64,000 nucleotides of DNA from an uncultured Cryomorphaceae bacterium (GTDB lineage: Bacteria > Bacteroidota > Bacteroidia > Flavobacteriales > Schleiferiaceae). Positions 36,323 to 45,909 of this stretch are shown here, one piece after another; position 1 is the first letter of the stretch, and the number at the start of each line of letters is the position of its first letter. The notes below the pieces were generated by a model, which was not told the DNA's origin, made no database searches, and saw only the letters and a program-made list of their open reading frames with translations. The position numbers and the translations under genes were made by a program. The DNA lies in contig CAJWKU010000003.1 of assembly GCA_913043005.1 (NCBI GenBank), positions 1 through 64,000 of the forward strand, written 5' to 3'.

Positions 36323-37873
36323 ATGCGTACCGAGTTAATCATTCAAGCGAATGAGTCGAACGCAGTTATTTCTCTTCTCAAGGATGGTCGTTTAGTTGAG
36401 CTAGTCAATGAAGATGCAAAACAGCAGTTTTCAGTTGGTGATGTGTATTTAGGTCAGGTGCGAAAACTCGCAACTAGTTTAAATGCCGCTTTTATAGATG
36501 TAGGATATGAAAAAGATGCGTTTCTACACTATCATGACTTAGGGCCACAAATTTCTTCATGGTTATCCTTTAATAAAAAAGTTCACCTAGGAAAACAGTC
36601 ATCTAATATTGCTGATTTCGGTTTACTTCCCCTAATTAAAAAAGACGGGAATATGGAGAACACCATTAAATCAGGAGATGAAATTCTGGTACAAGTGGTA
36701 AAGGAACCCATTTCGACAAAAGGTCCAAGGGTTACATCTGAGATATCAATCGCCGGACGATTCATCGTTCTGGTGCCGTTTACGGATAGAATATCAGTAT
36801 CCCAGAAGATCCGAGAAAGAAAAGAGAAAGATAGACTGCGTAAGCTTGTTCAATCTATACGTCCAAAAGGCTTTGGTGTGATCGTTCGCACTGTTGCTGA
36901 TGGAGCATCCCCTGAAGATTTAAAGGCTGATTTAGCCGATTTATTGAAAAGGTGGAAAATTTTACATAGAAATCTACGTAATGCAAAACCTCGTAAGTGT
37001 GTTTTGCAGGAGATGGACAGGGCAAGTGCATATTTGCGAGATGTATTTAATGATTCTTTTGACCAGATTGTTGTAGATAATGAAAGTTTACATGCTGAAA
37101 TAAAGGAATTTATCGAATCCATCGCTCCTGAAAAATCCTCAATTGTAAAGTTTCATAATTCATCTGTTCCAATTTTTCAGCAATATGGTGTTGATCGACA
37201 ACTGAAATCTGCATTTGGCAGAACCGTTAATATGGGTAAAGGGACATATTTAATTATTGAGCATACGGAAGCAATGCATGTCATTGATGTAAATAGTGGA
37301 AATAGATCTAGTAGAGGAGAAAGTCAAGAAGAAAATGCTTTAGCTGTAAACTTAATGGCGGCAGAAGAAATTGGTCGTCAACTAAGGCTCCGTGACATGG
37401 GTGGTATAATTTGTATTGATTTTATTGATATGAATACTGCTGAACACCGTAAGGCTTTATTTGAAAAAATGAAGGAAGTCATGTCTGTTGATAGGGCTCG
37501 ACATAAGATTTTGCCTCCATCAAGATTTGGTTTGATAGAAATCACAAGACAGAGAGTCAGGCCTGCTAAAAGAATTGAGACCAAGGAAGAAAACCCAGAT
37601 ACTTTGGTTGAGGCTCCAATTACTATGATTACTGCACTTGAGCAAAAATTTGATCAAATTGTTGGACGAATGAAATCAAAAGGCAGAAATGAGATTATAT
37701 ATCTACACGTACATCCATTTATTCATGCATATTTAACAACAGGATATTTATGGAATCGACGATTTAAAAAATGGTCGCGCTCATATGGGATGAAATTAGA
37801 AGTTGTTGAAAGAGACGCCTTTAAAATGTTGGAGTATCGTTTTGCAGACTCCAAGAATAGAAAAATGGGCTAA
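36323..37873 (+). CDS. rng: Ribonuclease G (Rne/Rng family)
   Basis: The 516-residue endoribonuclease processes rRNA and degrades mRNA. It has an N-terminal S1 domain (VGDVYLGQVRKLATSLNAAF), the 5'-sensor/RNase H region and the metal-binding aspartates in HVIDVNSGN and ICIDFIDM. The CPxCxG zinc-link of RNase E/G is not present: the corresponding region reads TRQRVRPAKRIETKEENP with no cysteines. That loss appears usual in Bacteroidota. It is the last gene of the HU operon and is followed by a hairpin. Confidence 0.93.
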   Translation: MRTELIIQANESNAVISLLKDGRLVELVNEDAKQQFSVGDVYLGQVRKLATSLNAAFIDVGYEKDAFLHYHDLGPQISSWLSFNKKVHLGKQSSNIADFGLLPLIKKDGNMENTIKSGDEILVQVVKEPISTKGPRVTSEISIAGRFIVLVPFTDRISVSQKIRERKEKDRLRKLVQSIRPKGFGVIVRTVADGASPEDLKADLADLLKRWKILHRNLRNAKPRKCVLQEMDRASAYLRDVFNDSFDQIVVDNESLHAEIKEFIESIAPEKSSIVKFHNSSVPIFQQYGVDRQLKSAFGRTVNMGKGTYLIIEHTEAMHVIDVNSGNRSSRGESQEENALAVNLMAAEEIGRQLRLRDMGGIICIDFIDMNTAEHRKALFEKMKEVMSVDRARHKILPPSRFGLIEITRQRVRPAKRIETKEENPDTLVEAPITMITALEQKFDQIVGRMKSKGRNEIIYLHVHPFIHAYLTTGYLWNRRFKKWSRSYGMKLEVVERDAFKMLEYRFADSKNRKMG

Positions 37874-37894
37874 TTTTTTTGAAAATAAATACAT

Positions 37895-37929
37895 GTTAAA
37901 GCGGTTAATAGCCGCTTTAACTATTTTAT
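37895..37929 (+). terminator. Intrinsic terminator after rng
   Basis: GTTAAAGCGG (37895-37904) and CCGCTTTAAC (37912-37921) form a perfect 10-bp stem with a 7-nt loop, followed by TATTTTATA. The T-run is weak but the stem is strong. Confidence 0.75.
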
Positions 37930-37937
37930 AGAAGATT

Positions 37938-38423
37938 ATGTTTAAGCGAAAGAAGGTTTTTGACTTTGAAATTGCCAAGCAATCAATTCGAAAATATTGT
38001 TCTTTTCAAGAGCGCTGTCAGAGTGAGGTGAAAAATAGATTGGTTCAAATGGGTTTATCTATTCAAGTTGTGGATAATATATTATCAGACTTGATTTTAG
38101 AAGGTTATATATCGGAAGAAAGGTATGCTAAGGCTTATGTTAGGGGAAAATTCAAAATAAAAAAATGGGGAAGAATTAAGATTAAGCAATCCCTAATTTC
38201 AAAAAGAGTAACGTTTAAATGTATAGAAATCGGACTTTTGGAAATTGACGAAATTGAATATCGAAATTGCTTAGAGAATTTAATTTCCAAGCGTTTATTA
38301 ATTTCTCCACAGAAAGATAGCAAATCAGCATTATTAAAATATTTTCAAAATAGAGGTTTTGAAAATCATTTAATTCTGGAGTTGATTCAGGAAAAAGTTG
38401 ATAGTCCCTCGAATAAAACTTGA
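37938..38423 (+). CDS. recX: Regulatory protein RecX
   Basis: The 161-residue, lysine-rich, all-helical protein has the three-repeat RecX layout (YCSFQERCQSEVKNRLVQMG; LILEGYISEERYAKAYVRGK; LLKYFQNRGFENHLILELI). RecX binds RecA filaments and limits recombinase activity. It is 26 kb from recA rather than adjacent. Its 3' end overlaps the convergent threonine aldolase gene by 37 nt. Confidence 0.88.
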   Translation: MFKRKKVFDFEIAKQSIRKYCSFQERCQSEVKNRLVQMGLSIQVVDNILSDLILEGYISEERYAKAYVRGKFKIKKWGRIKIKQSLISKRVTFKCIEIGLLEIDEIEYRNCLENLISKRLLISPQKDSKSALLKYFQNRGFENHLILELIQEKVDSPSNKT

Positions 38424-39415
38424 ATGTCCTTTTCTTTTATGTCCAGATGAGTAACGATTCTCATCCATTCTTTATCCATAAGTATGATGAGAATATTTTT
38501 TGATAGCAAATGATTGGAGAGGTCAAGAGTACTTATTGAGCTTTTAACTTTAAATAATATTATATTACTTTCAACAGGTTTTATTTCACTTATGTATTCA
38601 AGTTTACTCAAGTATGCGAAGACTCTTTGCGCTAAATCATGATCTAAGGATAAACGGTCAATATTATTTTGTAGGGCATAAATTCCAGCTGCAGCGAGAT
38701 AACCGCTTTGCCGCATTCCTCCACCAAAACGTTTTCTTACCCTTTTACCCTGGGATATAAAGTCCTTGCCACCTATGAGTAGAGACCCTACTGGAGCTCC
38801 AAGTCCCTTGCTTAAGCATATGGATATCGAATCAAAGAAGTGATAGTCTTCTGGTGACTCATTATCTCTAATAATTGCATTAAATACTCTTGCTCCATCT
38901 AAATGATAATTTAAGCCATTAGATCTTGCTGTTAACCCTAGATCTTTAAGTAATGGAATTCCCAAACATGTTCCACCTCCTTTGTTTGATGTATTTTCTA
39001 CAACAACTAGTCTACTCTGTGCTGCATGGACATCAATTTCAGGTTGGATAAGACGATTTATATCATCAGGAAAAATTCGCCCAAAGTCATCGCCACCTGT
39101 TCTGATCTGAACTCCGGAATTAAATGCAACGCCACCGCCTTCATAGTTGTAAATATGTGACAATGGTGAACATATTAATTCTTCACCGGGTCTGCAATGT
39201 ACATTTATTGCAATCTGATTTGTCATGGTTCCTGAGGGACAAAATAGTCCTGCTTCCATGCCGAACATCTCAGCCGCTATTCTCTCTAGTCGCTTTACGG
39301 TCGGATCATCTCCCAATACATCGTCACCAATAGGAGCCTTGTTCATTGCGTCAAGCATTTCTTTTGAGGGTTTCGTAACGGTATCCGAACGAAAATCAGA
39401 TATGGTATTTTTCAT
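38387..39415 (-). CDS. ltaE: Low-specificity L-threonine aldolase
   Basis: The 342-residue PLP enzyme splits threonine or allo-threonine into glycine and acetaldehyde. DFRSDTVTKPSKEM at the N-terminus, YHLDGARVFNA and ISICLSKGLGAPVG with the PLP lysine K203 are typical. The glycine it yields could feed GcvP. It is divergent from prfB with 34 bp between starts and has TACCTTGG, one mismatch from the minus-7 consensus, 4 nt before the ATG. Confidence 0.93.
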   Translation of the reverse strand: MKNTISDFRSDTVTKPSKEMLDAMNKAPIGDDVLGDDPTVKRLERIAAEMFGMEAGLFCPSGTMTNQIAINVHCRPGEELICSPLSHIYNYEGGGVAFNSGVQIRTGGDDFGRIFPDDINRLIQPEIDVHAAQSRLVVVENTSNKGGGTCLGIPLLKDLGLTARSNGLNYHLDGARVFNAIIRDNESPEDYHFFDSISICLSKGLGAPVGSLLIGGKDFISQGKRVRKRFGGGMRQSGYLAAAGIYALQNNIDRLSLDHDLAQRVFAYLSKLEYISEIKPVESNIILFKVKSSISTLDLSNHLLSKNILIILMDKEWMRIVTHLDIKEKDIQVLFEGLSTFS

Positions 39416-39437
39416 AGAACCAAGGTAGTCATCACCT

Positions 39438-39445
39438 TACTTTTG
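39438..39445 (+). promoter_or_regulatory. Minus-7 promoter element of prfB
   Basis: TACTTTTG matches TAnnTTTG exactly and ends 4 nt before the prfB ATG, predicting a leaderless mRNA. Confidence 0.5.
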
Positions 39446-39449
39446 TACT

Positions 39450-40559
39450 ATGGTTTCAAATGATCAATTAAAAGATTTTAAATCGCGATTAAGAGTTCTC
39501 AAGAATTTTATAAGACCTGAAGAGCGTAAAGTAAAATTACTTAATGAGGAGGAGCTTACAATTGATCCTAATTTTTGGAAGGATTCAGCTCGTGCTGAAT
39601 TAGTTATGAAAAATATCCGAGAAATGAAATATTGGATTCAGGGATATGATAAGATTGTATCTCTTTTTGGAGAAGTGGAAATATCACTAGACTTCTTTAA
39701 AGAGGAAGGTCTTTCAGAATTAGAGGTTGATGAAGCAGTTCAAAAATTTGAAATTGCGCTTGGTGATATGGAATTCAGAAACATGTTATCTGGAGAAGAG
39801 GATAAATTATCCTGCGTGATACAAATCACTGCAGGTGCAGGAGGTACTGAGTCTTGCGACTGGGCTGGAATGTTAATGAGAATGTATCTAAGATGGGCAG
39901 AACGAAATAAGCATAAAGTAAAAGAGTTAAACTTCCAGGAAGGGGATGTGGCTGGGGTGAAAACAGTGACATTAGAAATTGAGGGAGACTATGTTTTTGG
40001 ATATTTGAAAGGAGAAAATGGAGTTCATAGATTAGTTAGAATTAGTCCTTTTGATAGCAATGCGAAAAGACATACATCATTTGTTTCGGTTTACGTTTAC
40101 CCACTTGTAGATGATACCATTGAAATTGAGATTAATCCAGCAGATATTGAAATTACAACGGCACGTTCAAGTGGTGCTGGAGGACAAAATGTAAACAAAG
40201 TAGAAACCAAAGTACAGCTAAACCATAAACCATCTGGTATTCAAATTCAGTGCTCCGAAACCCGCTCTCAGCACGACAATCGTTCAAGAGCGATGCAAAT
40301 GCTGAAATCTCAACTTTATGAAATTGAACTCAAAAAGAAATTGGCTCATCGGGATGACATTGAAGCTGGTAAAATGAAAATTGAATGGGGCTCGCAGATT
40401 CGAAATTATGTACTTCACCCATACAAACTCGTCAAAGATGTTCGGACTTCTCTGGAGTCTACAGATCCAGATTCAGTTCTGGACGGCAATATTGATGGTT
40501 TTTTGAAAGCTTATTTGATGGCTGACGGAACGGCAAATAAGGATCTTGACAGTGAATAG
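39450..40559 (+). CDS. prfB: Peptide chain release factor 2, no programmed frameshift
   Basis: The 369-residue factor ends translation at UGA and UAA. The SPF tripeptide for UGA reading is at 199-201 and the catalytic GGQ at 244-246 (GAGGQNVNK). It is encoded in one uninterrupted frame: near codon 20, where E. coli-type prfB has an in-frame UGA and a +1 shift, the sequence reads straight through ([10 protein letters not shown]). The autoregulatory frameshift is therefore absent. The promoter sits right at the ATG. Confidence 0.96.
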   Translation: MVSNDQLKDFKSRLRVLKNFIRPEERKVKLLNEEELTIDPNFWKDSARAELVMKNIREMKYWIQGYDKIVSLFGEVEISLDFFKEEGLSELEVDEAVQKFEIALGDMEFRNMLSGEEDKLSCVIQITAGAGGTESCDWAGMLMRMYLRWAERNKHKVKELNFQEGDVAGVKTVTLEIEGDYVFGYLKGENGVHRLVRISPFDSNAKRHTSFVSVYVYPLVDDTIEIEINPADIEITTARSSGAGGQNVNKVETKVQLNHKPSGIQIQCSETRSQHDNRSRAMQMLKSQLYEIELKKKLAHRDDIEAGKMKIEWGSQIRNYVLHPYKLVKDVRTSLESTDPDSVLDGNIDGFLKAYLMADGTANKDLDSE

Positions 40560-40623
40560 CGTATTAAATTAAATGACTAGATCGATGCTCAAGTGCACTG
40601 CGCACTTTTGTAACTTAGAGTTT

Positions 40624-43600
40624 ATGTCCATTAAGTTCTTATCAAGATATTTATTTTTCATTTTCATAATTGGAAGTTTAAATGCTCAAGTAACTATTCA
40701 TGATCGGGCTTCAGGCCAATTTATTCCGAATAAAGGACAATGGCCAAAAGAGGTTAATGCTCAACTTCACACTGATAATGCAAGAATTTGGATTCTTAAA
40801 GATGGTCTGAGATTTGCTCTCAGAGGTCCGGGAAAAGATGATACAAATAATTTTTATGTATTCACCGAACGATTTGAGGGCTCTAAACAAGGCGAATGGA
40901 TATCTATGGAGCCAACAAAAAGCTCATTTAATTACTTTATATCTGGAACTAAAGAGATAACTAAAGTTTGCGGATTCAGAAAAGGGCGAATGGAAAATCT
41001 TTATCCTGGAGTTTCTCTGATTTTTGAGCTTAATGATTTTGGAGAATTAAAGACAACATGGATTAGTGAAGAACCCGATCAATTAAATGTCTTGGGAAGT
41101 AGTTTTGAAGGGGTTAATAATATTCACTCTAAGTCTAACCATTTATTTATCGATTTGCCTGTTGGGAAGTTAACTATTGATTGCCCCATTGCCAAAACTC
41201 GAAAAGGAACGTCAAAAGTACATTGGCGAAAAACAGACAGTATTTGGCGACCAGTTTCGAAAAAATCAATTCTTATTGATCCAGTTTACCGCTTTTCCAC
41301 ATTTTCCGGTTCGATAAGTGATAATTTCGGATATACTGCAACATATGATAATAAAGGTCGAACATGGGCTGGGGGTATAGTTTTCGGTGGGCAATTCCCA
41401 TATTTTAACGGAATTCAGAGTTCATTTGCTGGCGGTGCTACTGATGTAGCTCTAATGTTATTTTCATCAGATGGTACGGGATTGCTATCTGGAACATTTT
41501 TTGGCGGAAATAATAGAGAACAGCCTCATTCAATGATGGTTTCTCCCAACGGAGATTTATATGTTCTTGGAGTATCCGGTTCAAATAATCTTGCCGTATC
41601 GGTAAATGCTTACGATAGTTCTTTTAATGGCGGTAGTTCTATTTATGGAGGAGGTCAGACATTCAATTCTGGGACAGATATGTTTATTCTTCGTTTGGAT
41701 TCTACTGGATCCATAAAAAAAAGTATGACATACATTGGAGGCTCTGGAAATGATGGCATTAATGAATTTGGAACTTTAAATTATGGAGATGAGGCAAGAG
41801 GTGAAATATTAGCTACATCAAATGGTATTTATATTGCGTCTAATACGAAATCAACAGATTTTCCAAATACAAATGGAAGCAGTTTTGGGGGGACTCAAGA
41901 CGGTATTTTAATTAAAATGAGCTCGGGTCTTGACACCTTGGTTTGGTCTTCTTATTACGGTGGTTCAAGTATGGATGCTTTATTTGGATTGGTCAAATTG
42001 TCTACTCAAAATGAAGATCATTTATTTGCAGTAGGTGTTTCTGAGTCTGATGGTCTTGCGGATTCAATATCATTTCAACCTCAAAGAGCGGGTGTTGAAG
42101 ATGCATGGATCATTAGAGTTGATAAAAATAACGGAACCCTCGAGAAAAGCACTTATTTCGGAGGGATGGACTCGGATTACGGGTTTTTAGTTGCACATAA
42201 TAAAATTGGATCTTTTAAGGCAGTGGGAGACTCGAATTCCATTGTTATAGTTGGAAATAATAAGAGTAACTTAACTTCTGTAAATAGTTCTTGGTTTCAA
42301 TCATCTTCATCTCAATATTTTTTGTGGACTAATAGCGATTTAGACTCTATTTATAGAATACAAACATTTGGGAGTGGTAACTTGATTGACCAGAATGTCT
42401 CTCCTACAGCTTTAATGATCGATGAGTGCGGCAGTCTTTACTTTTCCGGCTGGGGAGGTGCCACAAATACCGGAGGGTCAACTAATGGGCTCTTTTGCAC
42501 GACAGATGCTCTTCAGAAAAATACTGATGGTAGTGATTTTTATTTTCTGGTCATAGGGAATAATAGTAACCCTGTTTATGCAAGCTATTTTGGAGATCCT
42601 AATTCTTCCGAACATGTCGACGGAGGGACTTCACGGTTTGATCCTAATGGAGTTATTCATCAAGCAATTTGCGCAGGATGTGGAGGAAATTCCAATCTTC
42701 CAATATTTCCTCATAATGCATATTCGAATACAAATGGTTCGACTAATTGCAATATGGCTGCAGTCCAGATTGCTTTTGAAATGCAAAAAGTTGATTTAAA
42801 TTTATCGTTAAATGCTGATACAATTTGTACCGGCTCAGTTGCGGAAATATTAGGACAGGCAACTAGATGTGACTCTACTTTTATTTCATGGGGGGATGGA
42901 CAAACTTTATCCAGAGTAAGTCCGATAGGTGAAAAACATGTATTTAGTCAGCCTGGATTTTATACTATCTCCATTTATGGAAGTGACTTTTTATGTGGAA
43001 CTGATATATCGACAAACCTATCGATATACGTAACTAGTCCTGAACCTCCTGTGGCAAGAATGGATATATATTTTGACTCTTGCGATGCCTCATCTGGTAT
43101 TATTTTGATCCCATCAGACAGTGCTAAAGGAGATTTTTTCTATGTTTCCTGGGGTGATGGAGTGGATACATATTATTCATATAATGACTCAATTTTTCAT
43201 GTCTATAATGAAATTTTTAATCCAATTGAATTGACAATAGTGGCATTAGATACAATCTGTAATTTGAGCGATACCGTATCATATTCAATTCAATATCGAG
43301 GACCTCTCGGGGAGATAGATTCAAAAATAATTGTGAATCCATGTGCTTCGATCCCTTTGGTAATTGCCCAAGCTTCCGCCACAAATGCTACCAAAATATT
43401 TTGGTATTTAAATGGGTTTTCTTCTCAGCCATTAACTGGAGCTGAAATAGCCTGGGATATGCCAGCATCGGGTGAATATTTAATAGATATTATTACATGG
43501 GACAGTATATGTTCAAATTGGGATTCTACAGTAGTAACTTATATTTCTTTTTCACCCAATGGAGATTCAATTATTTTTCCAAATGTATTTACTCCAAATA

Positions 43601-43848
43601 ATGATGGCTACAATGATTTTTTGAAATTATCATCTTTTGGGGCGTCGGGTATTGCAGATTTTGTTTTTGAGGTATATAATCGATGGGGTCAGAGAGTTTA
43701 CTCTACTCAAGATCCTGGATTTCTTTGGGACGGTCGCTACAAAAATAAAAACTTATCTTCCGGAGTGTATTTTTGGTTATCAAAATGGACAACGATTTGT
43801 GGCTCCGATGGCGAATCCCATGGAGATGTTATGATTAATACTCATTGA
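40624..43848 (+). CDS. Large secreted T9SS type B (gliding-associated C-terminal) protein
   Basis: From the ATG at 40624 (signal peptide SRYLFFIFIIGSLNAQ) the protein is 1074 residues; the earlier in-frame ATG at 40573 would put 17 extra residues before the signal. A DUF7948-like region (FIPNKGQWPKEVNAQL) comes first, then SBBP-like propeller repeats (GGSGNDGI, YGGSSMDAL, FGGMDSDYG), then PKD-like domains. The tail is a CHU_C/T9SS type B signal (FPNVFTPNNDGYNDF, VYNRWGQRVY, GVYFWL). It is probably a cell-surface or released adhesin-like protein. Confidence 0.88.
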   Translation: MSIKFLSRYLFFIFIIGSLNAQVTIHDRASGQFIPNKGQWPKEVNAQLHTDNARIWILKDGLRFALRGPGKDDTNNFYVFTERFEGSKQGEWISMEPTKSSFNYFISGTKEITKVCGFRKGRMENLYPGVSLIFELNDFGELKTTWISEEPDQLNVLGSSFEGVNNIHSKSNHLFIDLPVGKLTIDCPIAKTRKGTSKVHWRKTDSIWRPVSKKSILIDPVYRFSTFSGSISDNFGYTATYDNKGRTWAGGIVFGGQFPYFNGIQSSFAGGATDVALMLFSSDGTGLLSGTFFGGNNREQPHSMMVSPNGDLYVLGVSGSNNLAVSVNAYDSSFNGGSSIYGGGQTFNSGTDMFILRLDSTGSIKKSMTYIGGSGNDGINEFGTLNYGDEARGEILATSNGIYIASNTKSTDFPNTNGSSFGGTQDGILIKMSSGLDTLVWSSYYGGSSMDALFGLVKLSTQNEDHLFAVGVSESDGLADSISFQPQRAGVEDAWIIRVDKNNGTLEKSTYFGGMDSDYGFLVAHNKIGSFKAVGDSNSIVIVGNNKSNLTSVNSSWFQSSSSQYFLWTNSDLDSIYRIQTFGSGNLIDQNVSPTALMIDECGSLYFSGWGGATNTGGSTNGLFCTTDALQKNTDGSDFYFLVIGNNSNPVYASYFGDPNSSEHVDGGTSRFDPNGVIHQAICAGCGGNSNLPIFPHNAYSNTNGSTNCNMAAVQIAFEMQKVDLNLSLNADTICTGSVAEILGQATRCDSTFISWGDGQTLSRVSPIGEKHVFSQPGFYTISIYGSDFLCGTDISTNLSIYVTSPEPPVARMDIYFDSCDASSGIILIPSDSAKGDFFYVSWGDGVDTYYSYNDSIFHVYNEIFNPIELTIVALDTICNLSDTVSYSIQYRGPLGEIDSKIIVNPCASIPLVIAQASATNATKIFWYLNGFSSQPLTGAEIAWDMPASGEYLIDIITWDSICSNWDSTVVTYISFSPNGDSIIFPNVFTPNNDGYNDFLKLSSFGASGIADFVFEVYNRWGQRVYSTQDPGFLWDGRYKNKNLSSGVYFWLSKWTTICGSDGESHGDVMINTH

Positions 43849-43861
43849 ATTTATTAAATAA

Positions 43862-44212
43862 ATGAAAGCAATTATTTACCATAATAACAGATGTGCAAAA
43901 AGTAGGGAGGCAATTGTATATTTAAAAAACTTAAATTTAGAGCTGGAAATAATAGAATATTTAAATTCCCCTCTAAGCTATTCGGAATTGGATAACTTAA
44001 TTCAGTTACTGCAGGTTTCCCCAATTGATATTATCCGGAAAAATGAAAATGATTGGAAGTTAAATTTTGCTATGAATGAACTCCAGGACGAAGAATTAAT
44101 ATATGCAATACTTGAATATCCCAAGTTAATGCAACGACCTATTGTTATTATCGGCGATAAAGGAATCATTGCTAGACCTATCTCTTTGATTGATAACTTA
44201 TTGAAAGACTAG
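43862..44212 (+). CDS. arsC: ArsC-family (glutaredoxin-like arsenate reductase) protein
   Basis: The 116-residue protein has the ArsC opening IIYHNNRCAKSREAI with Cys11 and a serine three residues on, plus LMQRPIVIIGDKGIIARP with the arginines expected for oxyanion binding. These fit glutathione/glutaredoxin-linked arsenate reductases, although Spx/YffB-type relatives share the fold. No ars regulator or efflux gene is nearby, so arsenate reduction is inferred from family only. It lies 13 nt after the large T9SS gene. Confidence 0.8.
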   Translation: MKAIIYHNNRCAKSREAIVYLKNLNLELEIIEYLNSPLSYSELDNLIQLLQVSPIDIIRKNENDWKLNFAMNELQDEELIYAILEYPKLMQRPIVIIGDKGIIARPISLIDNLLKD

Positions 44213-44224
44213 TTTTTTATGAAG

Positions 44225-45610
44225 TTAGCACATATCTTCAGGCCTTACCCAGGCATCAAATTCATCTTTTGTTAAAAATCCTAATTTTAATGCTGCATCT
44301 CGTAATGTGATATTTTCATCATATGCAGTTTTCGCAATTTTAGCTGACTTATCATATCCGATATGGGTATTAAGAGCTGTTACTAGCATCAACGAATTCT
44401 CCAGATGATTTTTAATAATATCACGATTTGCTTTTATTCCTTCTACACATTTATCTGCAAAACTCATACTAACATCACCAATTAACCTTCCGCTTTCAAG
44501 AACATTAGAAACAATCATAGGTTTAAAAACATTCAGCTCAAAATGACCAGATGCACCTCCAATATTTACAGCTACATCATTACCCATTACCTGAGCTGCA
44601 ACCATTGTCAGAGCTTCTGGTTGAGTGGGGTTTACTTTTCCTGGCATTATTGATGATCCCGGTTCATTATTTGGAATACTTATTTCTCCTATTCCTGACC
44701 TTGGACCAGAGCATAACATTCTTATATCATTCCCTATCTTGAATAGTGATACAGCTATTCGTTTTAAGGCTCCTGAAAGCTCCACCATTGCATCATGTGA
44801 CGCGAGAGCTTCAAACTTGTTCGGAGCACTTATAAAAGGCATTTTTGTTAGTTCTGCGATTTTTATTGCAACTTTTTGTGAATAACCTTTTGGGGTGTTT
44901 AAGCCAGTTCCAACTGCAGTTCCGCCGAGGGCTAATTCTTGAACCATAACAATGGCATTATCTAATGCCCTAATGCCATTATCTAATTGTTTCACATATC
45001 CACTAATTTCTTGACCCAAAGTAATTGGCGTAGCATCCATAAAATGAGTTCTTCCTGTTTTTACAATGTCTTTAAATTCTATTGCCTTTTTATGTAGGGT
45101 GTTTCTCAGATGAATAATTCCTGGTCTCGTTATATTCATTGCCTGACTGTAACATGCGATATGCATAGCAGTGGGGAAAGTATCATTTGAGGATTGTGAT
45201 TTATTGACATCGTCATTTGGGTGCAATATTTTTATTGTATCCGTTAATTTTCCACCATTTATTTCATGGGCTCGATTAGCAATCACCTCATTACAGTTCA
45301 TATTAGTCTGAGTTCCAGAACCAGTTTGCCAGACGACAAGTGGAAACTGTTCATCCAATTTCCCTTCTATTATTTCTTCGCAAACTTGACTAATTAAATC
45401 TGATTTGTTAATCTCTAGCACCCCAAGTTCTGAATTGGTTATAGCAGCTGCTTTTTTTAGATATGCAAAGGCATGAATAATTTCTTTAGGCATACTGCCT
45501 TCAGTTCCAATTCTAAAATTGTTTCGTGACCTCTCAGTCTGCGCTCCCCAGTAGGCGTCTAATGGAACATTAACTGGACCCATTGAGTCGTTTTCAGTTC
45601 GGGTTTTCAT
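44225..45610 (-). CDS. fumC: Class II fumarate hydratase
   Basis: The 461-residue enzyme interconverts fumarate and L-malate in the TCA cycle. The family signature [16 protein letters not shown], together with [17 protein letters not shown] and [11 protein letters not shown], places it in the iron-independent FumC class. It functions as a homotetramer in the cytoplasm. It is divergent from a small membrane-protein gene, with a TACATTTG promoter element 40 nt upstream. Confidence 0.95.
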   Translation of the reverse strand: MKTRTENDSMGPVNVPLDAYWGAQTERSRNNFRIGTEGSMPKEIIHAFAYLKKAAAITNSELGVLEINKSDLISQVCEEIIEGKLDEQFPLVVWQTGSGTQTNMNCNEVIANRAHEINGGKLTDTIKILHPNDDVNKSQSSNDTFPTAMHIACYSQAMNITRPGIIHLRNTLHKKAIEFKDIVKTGRTHFMDATPITLGQEISGYVKQLDNGIRALDNAIVMVQELALGGTAVGTGLNTPKGYSQKVAIKIAELTKMPFISAPNKFEALASHDAMVELSGALKRIAVSLFKIGNDIRMLCSGPRSGIGEISIPNNEPGSSIMPGKVNPTQPEALTMVAAQVMGNDVAVNIGGASGHFELNVFKPMIVSNVLESGRLIGDVSMSFADKCVEGIKANRDIIKNHLENSLMLVTALNTHIGYDKSAKIAKTAYDENITLRDAALKLGFLTKDEFDAWVRPEDMC

Positions 45611-45650
45611 GGCAAAAAATTAAAATATTAAAATATAATTTCAAGTAATG

Positions 45651-45658
45651 CAAATGTA
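45651..45658 (-). promoter_or_regulatory. Minus-7 promoter element of fumC
   Basis: On the minus strand TACATTTG is an exact TAnnTTTG match, about 40 nt before the fumC ATG. No good minus-33 TTTG is seen. Confidence 0.4.
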
Positions 45659-45686
45659 GGGCCTAAGATGAAGTCAGTTTGAACTG

Positions 45687-45694
45687 TATATTTG
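45687..45694 (+). promoter_or_regulatory. Minus-7 promoter element of small membrane-protein gene
   Basis: TATATTTG matches TAnnTTTG exactly, 23 nt before the ATG at 45718. It supports transcription of this otherwise uncallable small gene. Confidence 0.4.
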
Positions 45695-45717
45695 CCTAAA
45701 TTTAAACGATATCTTCA

Positions 45718-45891
45718 ATGGCTAAATTTATTGGTTTTCTTATTGCTTTATTGATTATTCTCACTGGGTTCAGCATGCTCATTTTCCTTGGCTTGTTCGT
45801 TGGTTACTGGCTTACTCTAGTGGGATTAGAGCAGTTTGCTCCAAAAGTGCTGTACAAATGGATAGGACACAAACCAGAAAGCGATTCATAA
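45718..45891 (+). CDS. Small membrane protein, 57 aa
   Basis: A 57-codon frame starts MAKFIGFLIALLIILTG and is one long hydrophobic stretch of about 32 residues (one or two membrane helices). A charged end follows (YKWIGHKPESDS). It has its own start codon, a promoter element 23 nt upstream and a stop at 45889-45891, and lies between divergent fumC and convergent manC. The clean hydrophobic/charged pattern argues for a real gene. I do not recognise a family, and no function is proposed. Confidence 0.6.
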   Translation: MAKFIGFLIALLIILTGFSMLIFLGLFVGYWLTLVGLEQFAPKVLYKWIGHKPESDS

Positions 45892-45909
45892 AATTAGCTT
45901 AGTCTCAGG

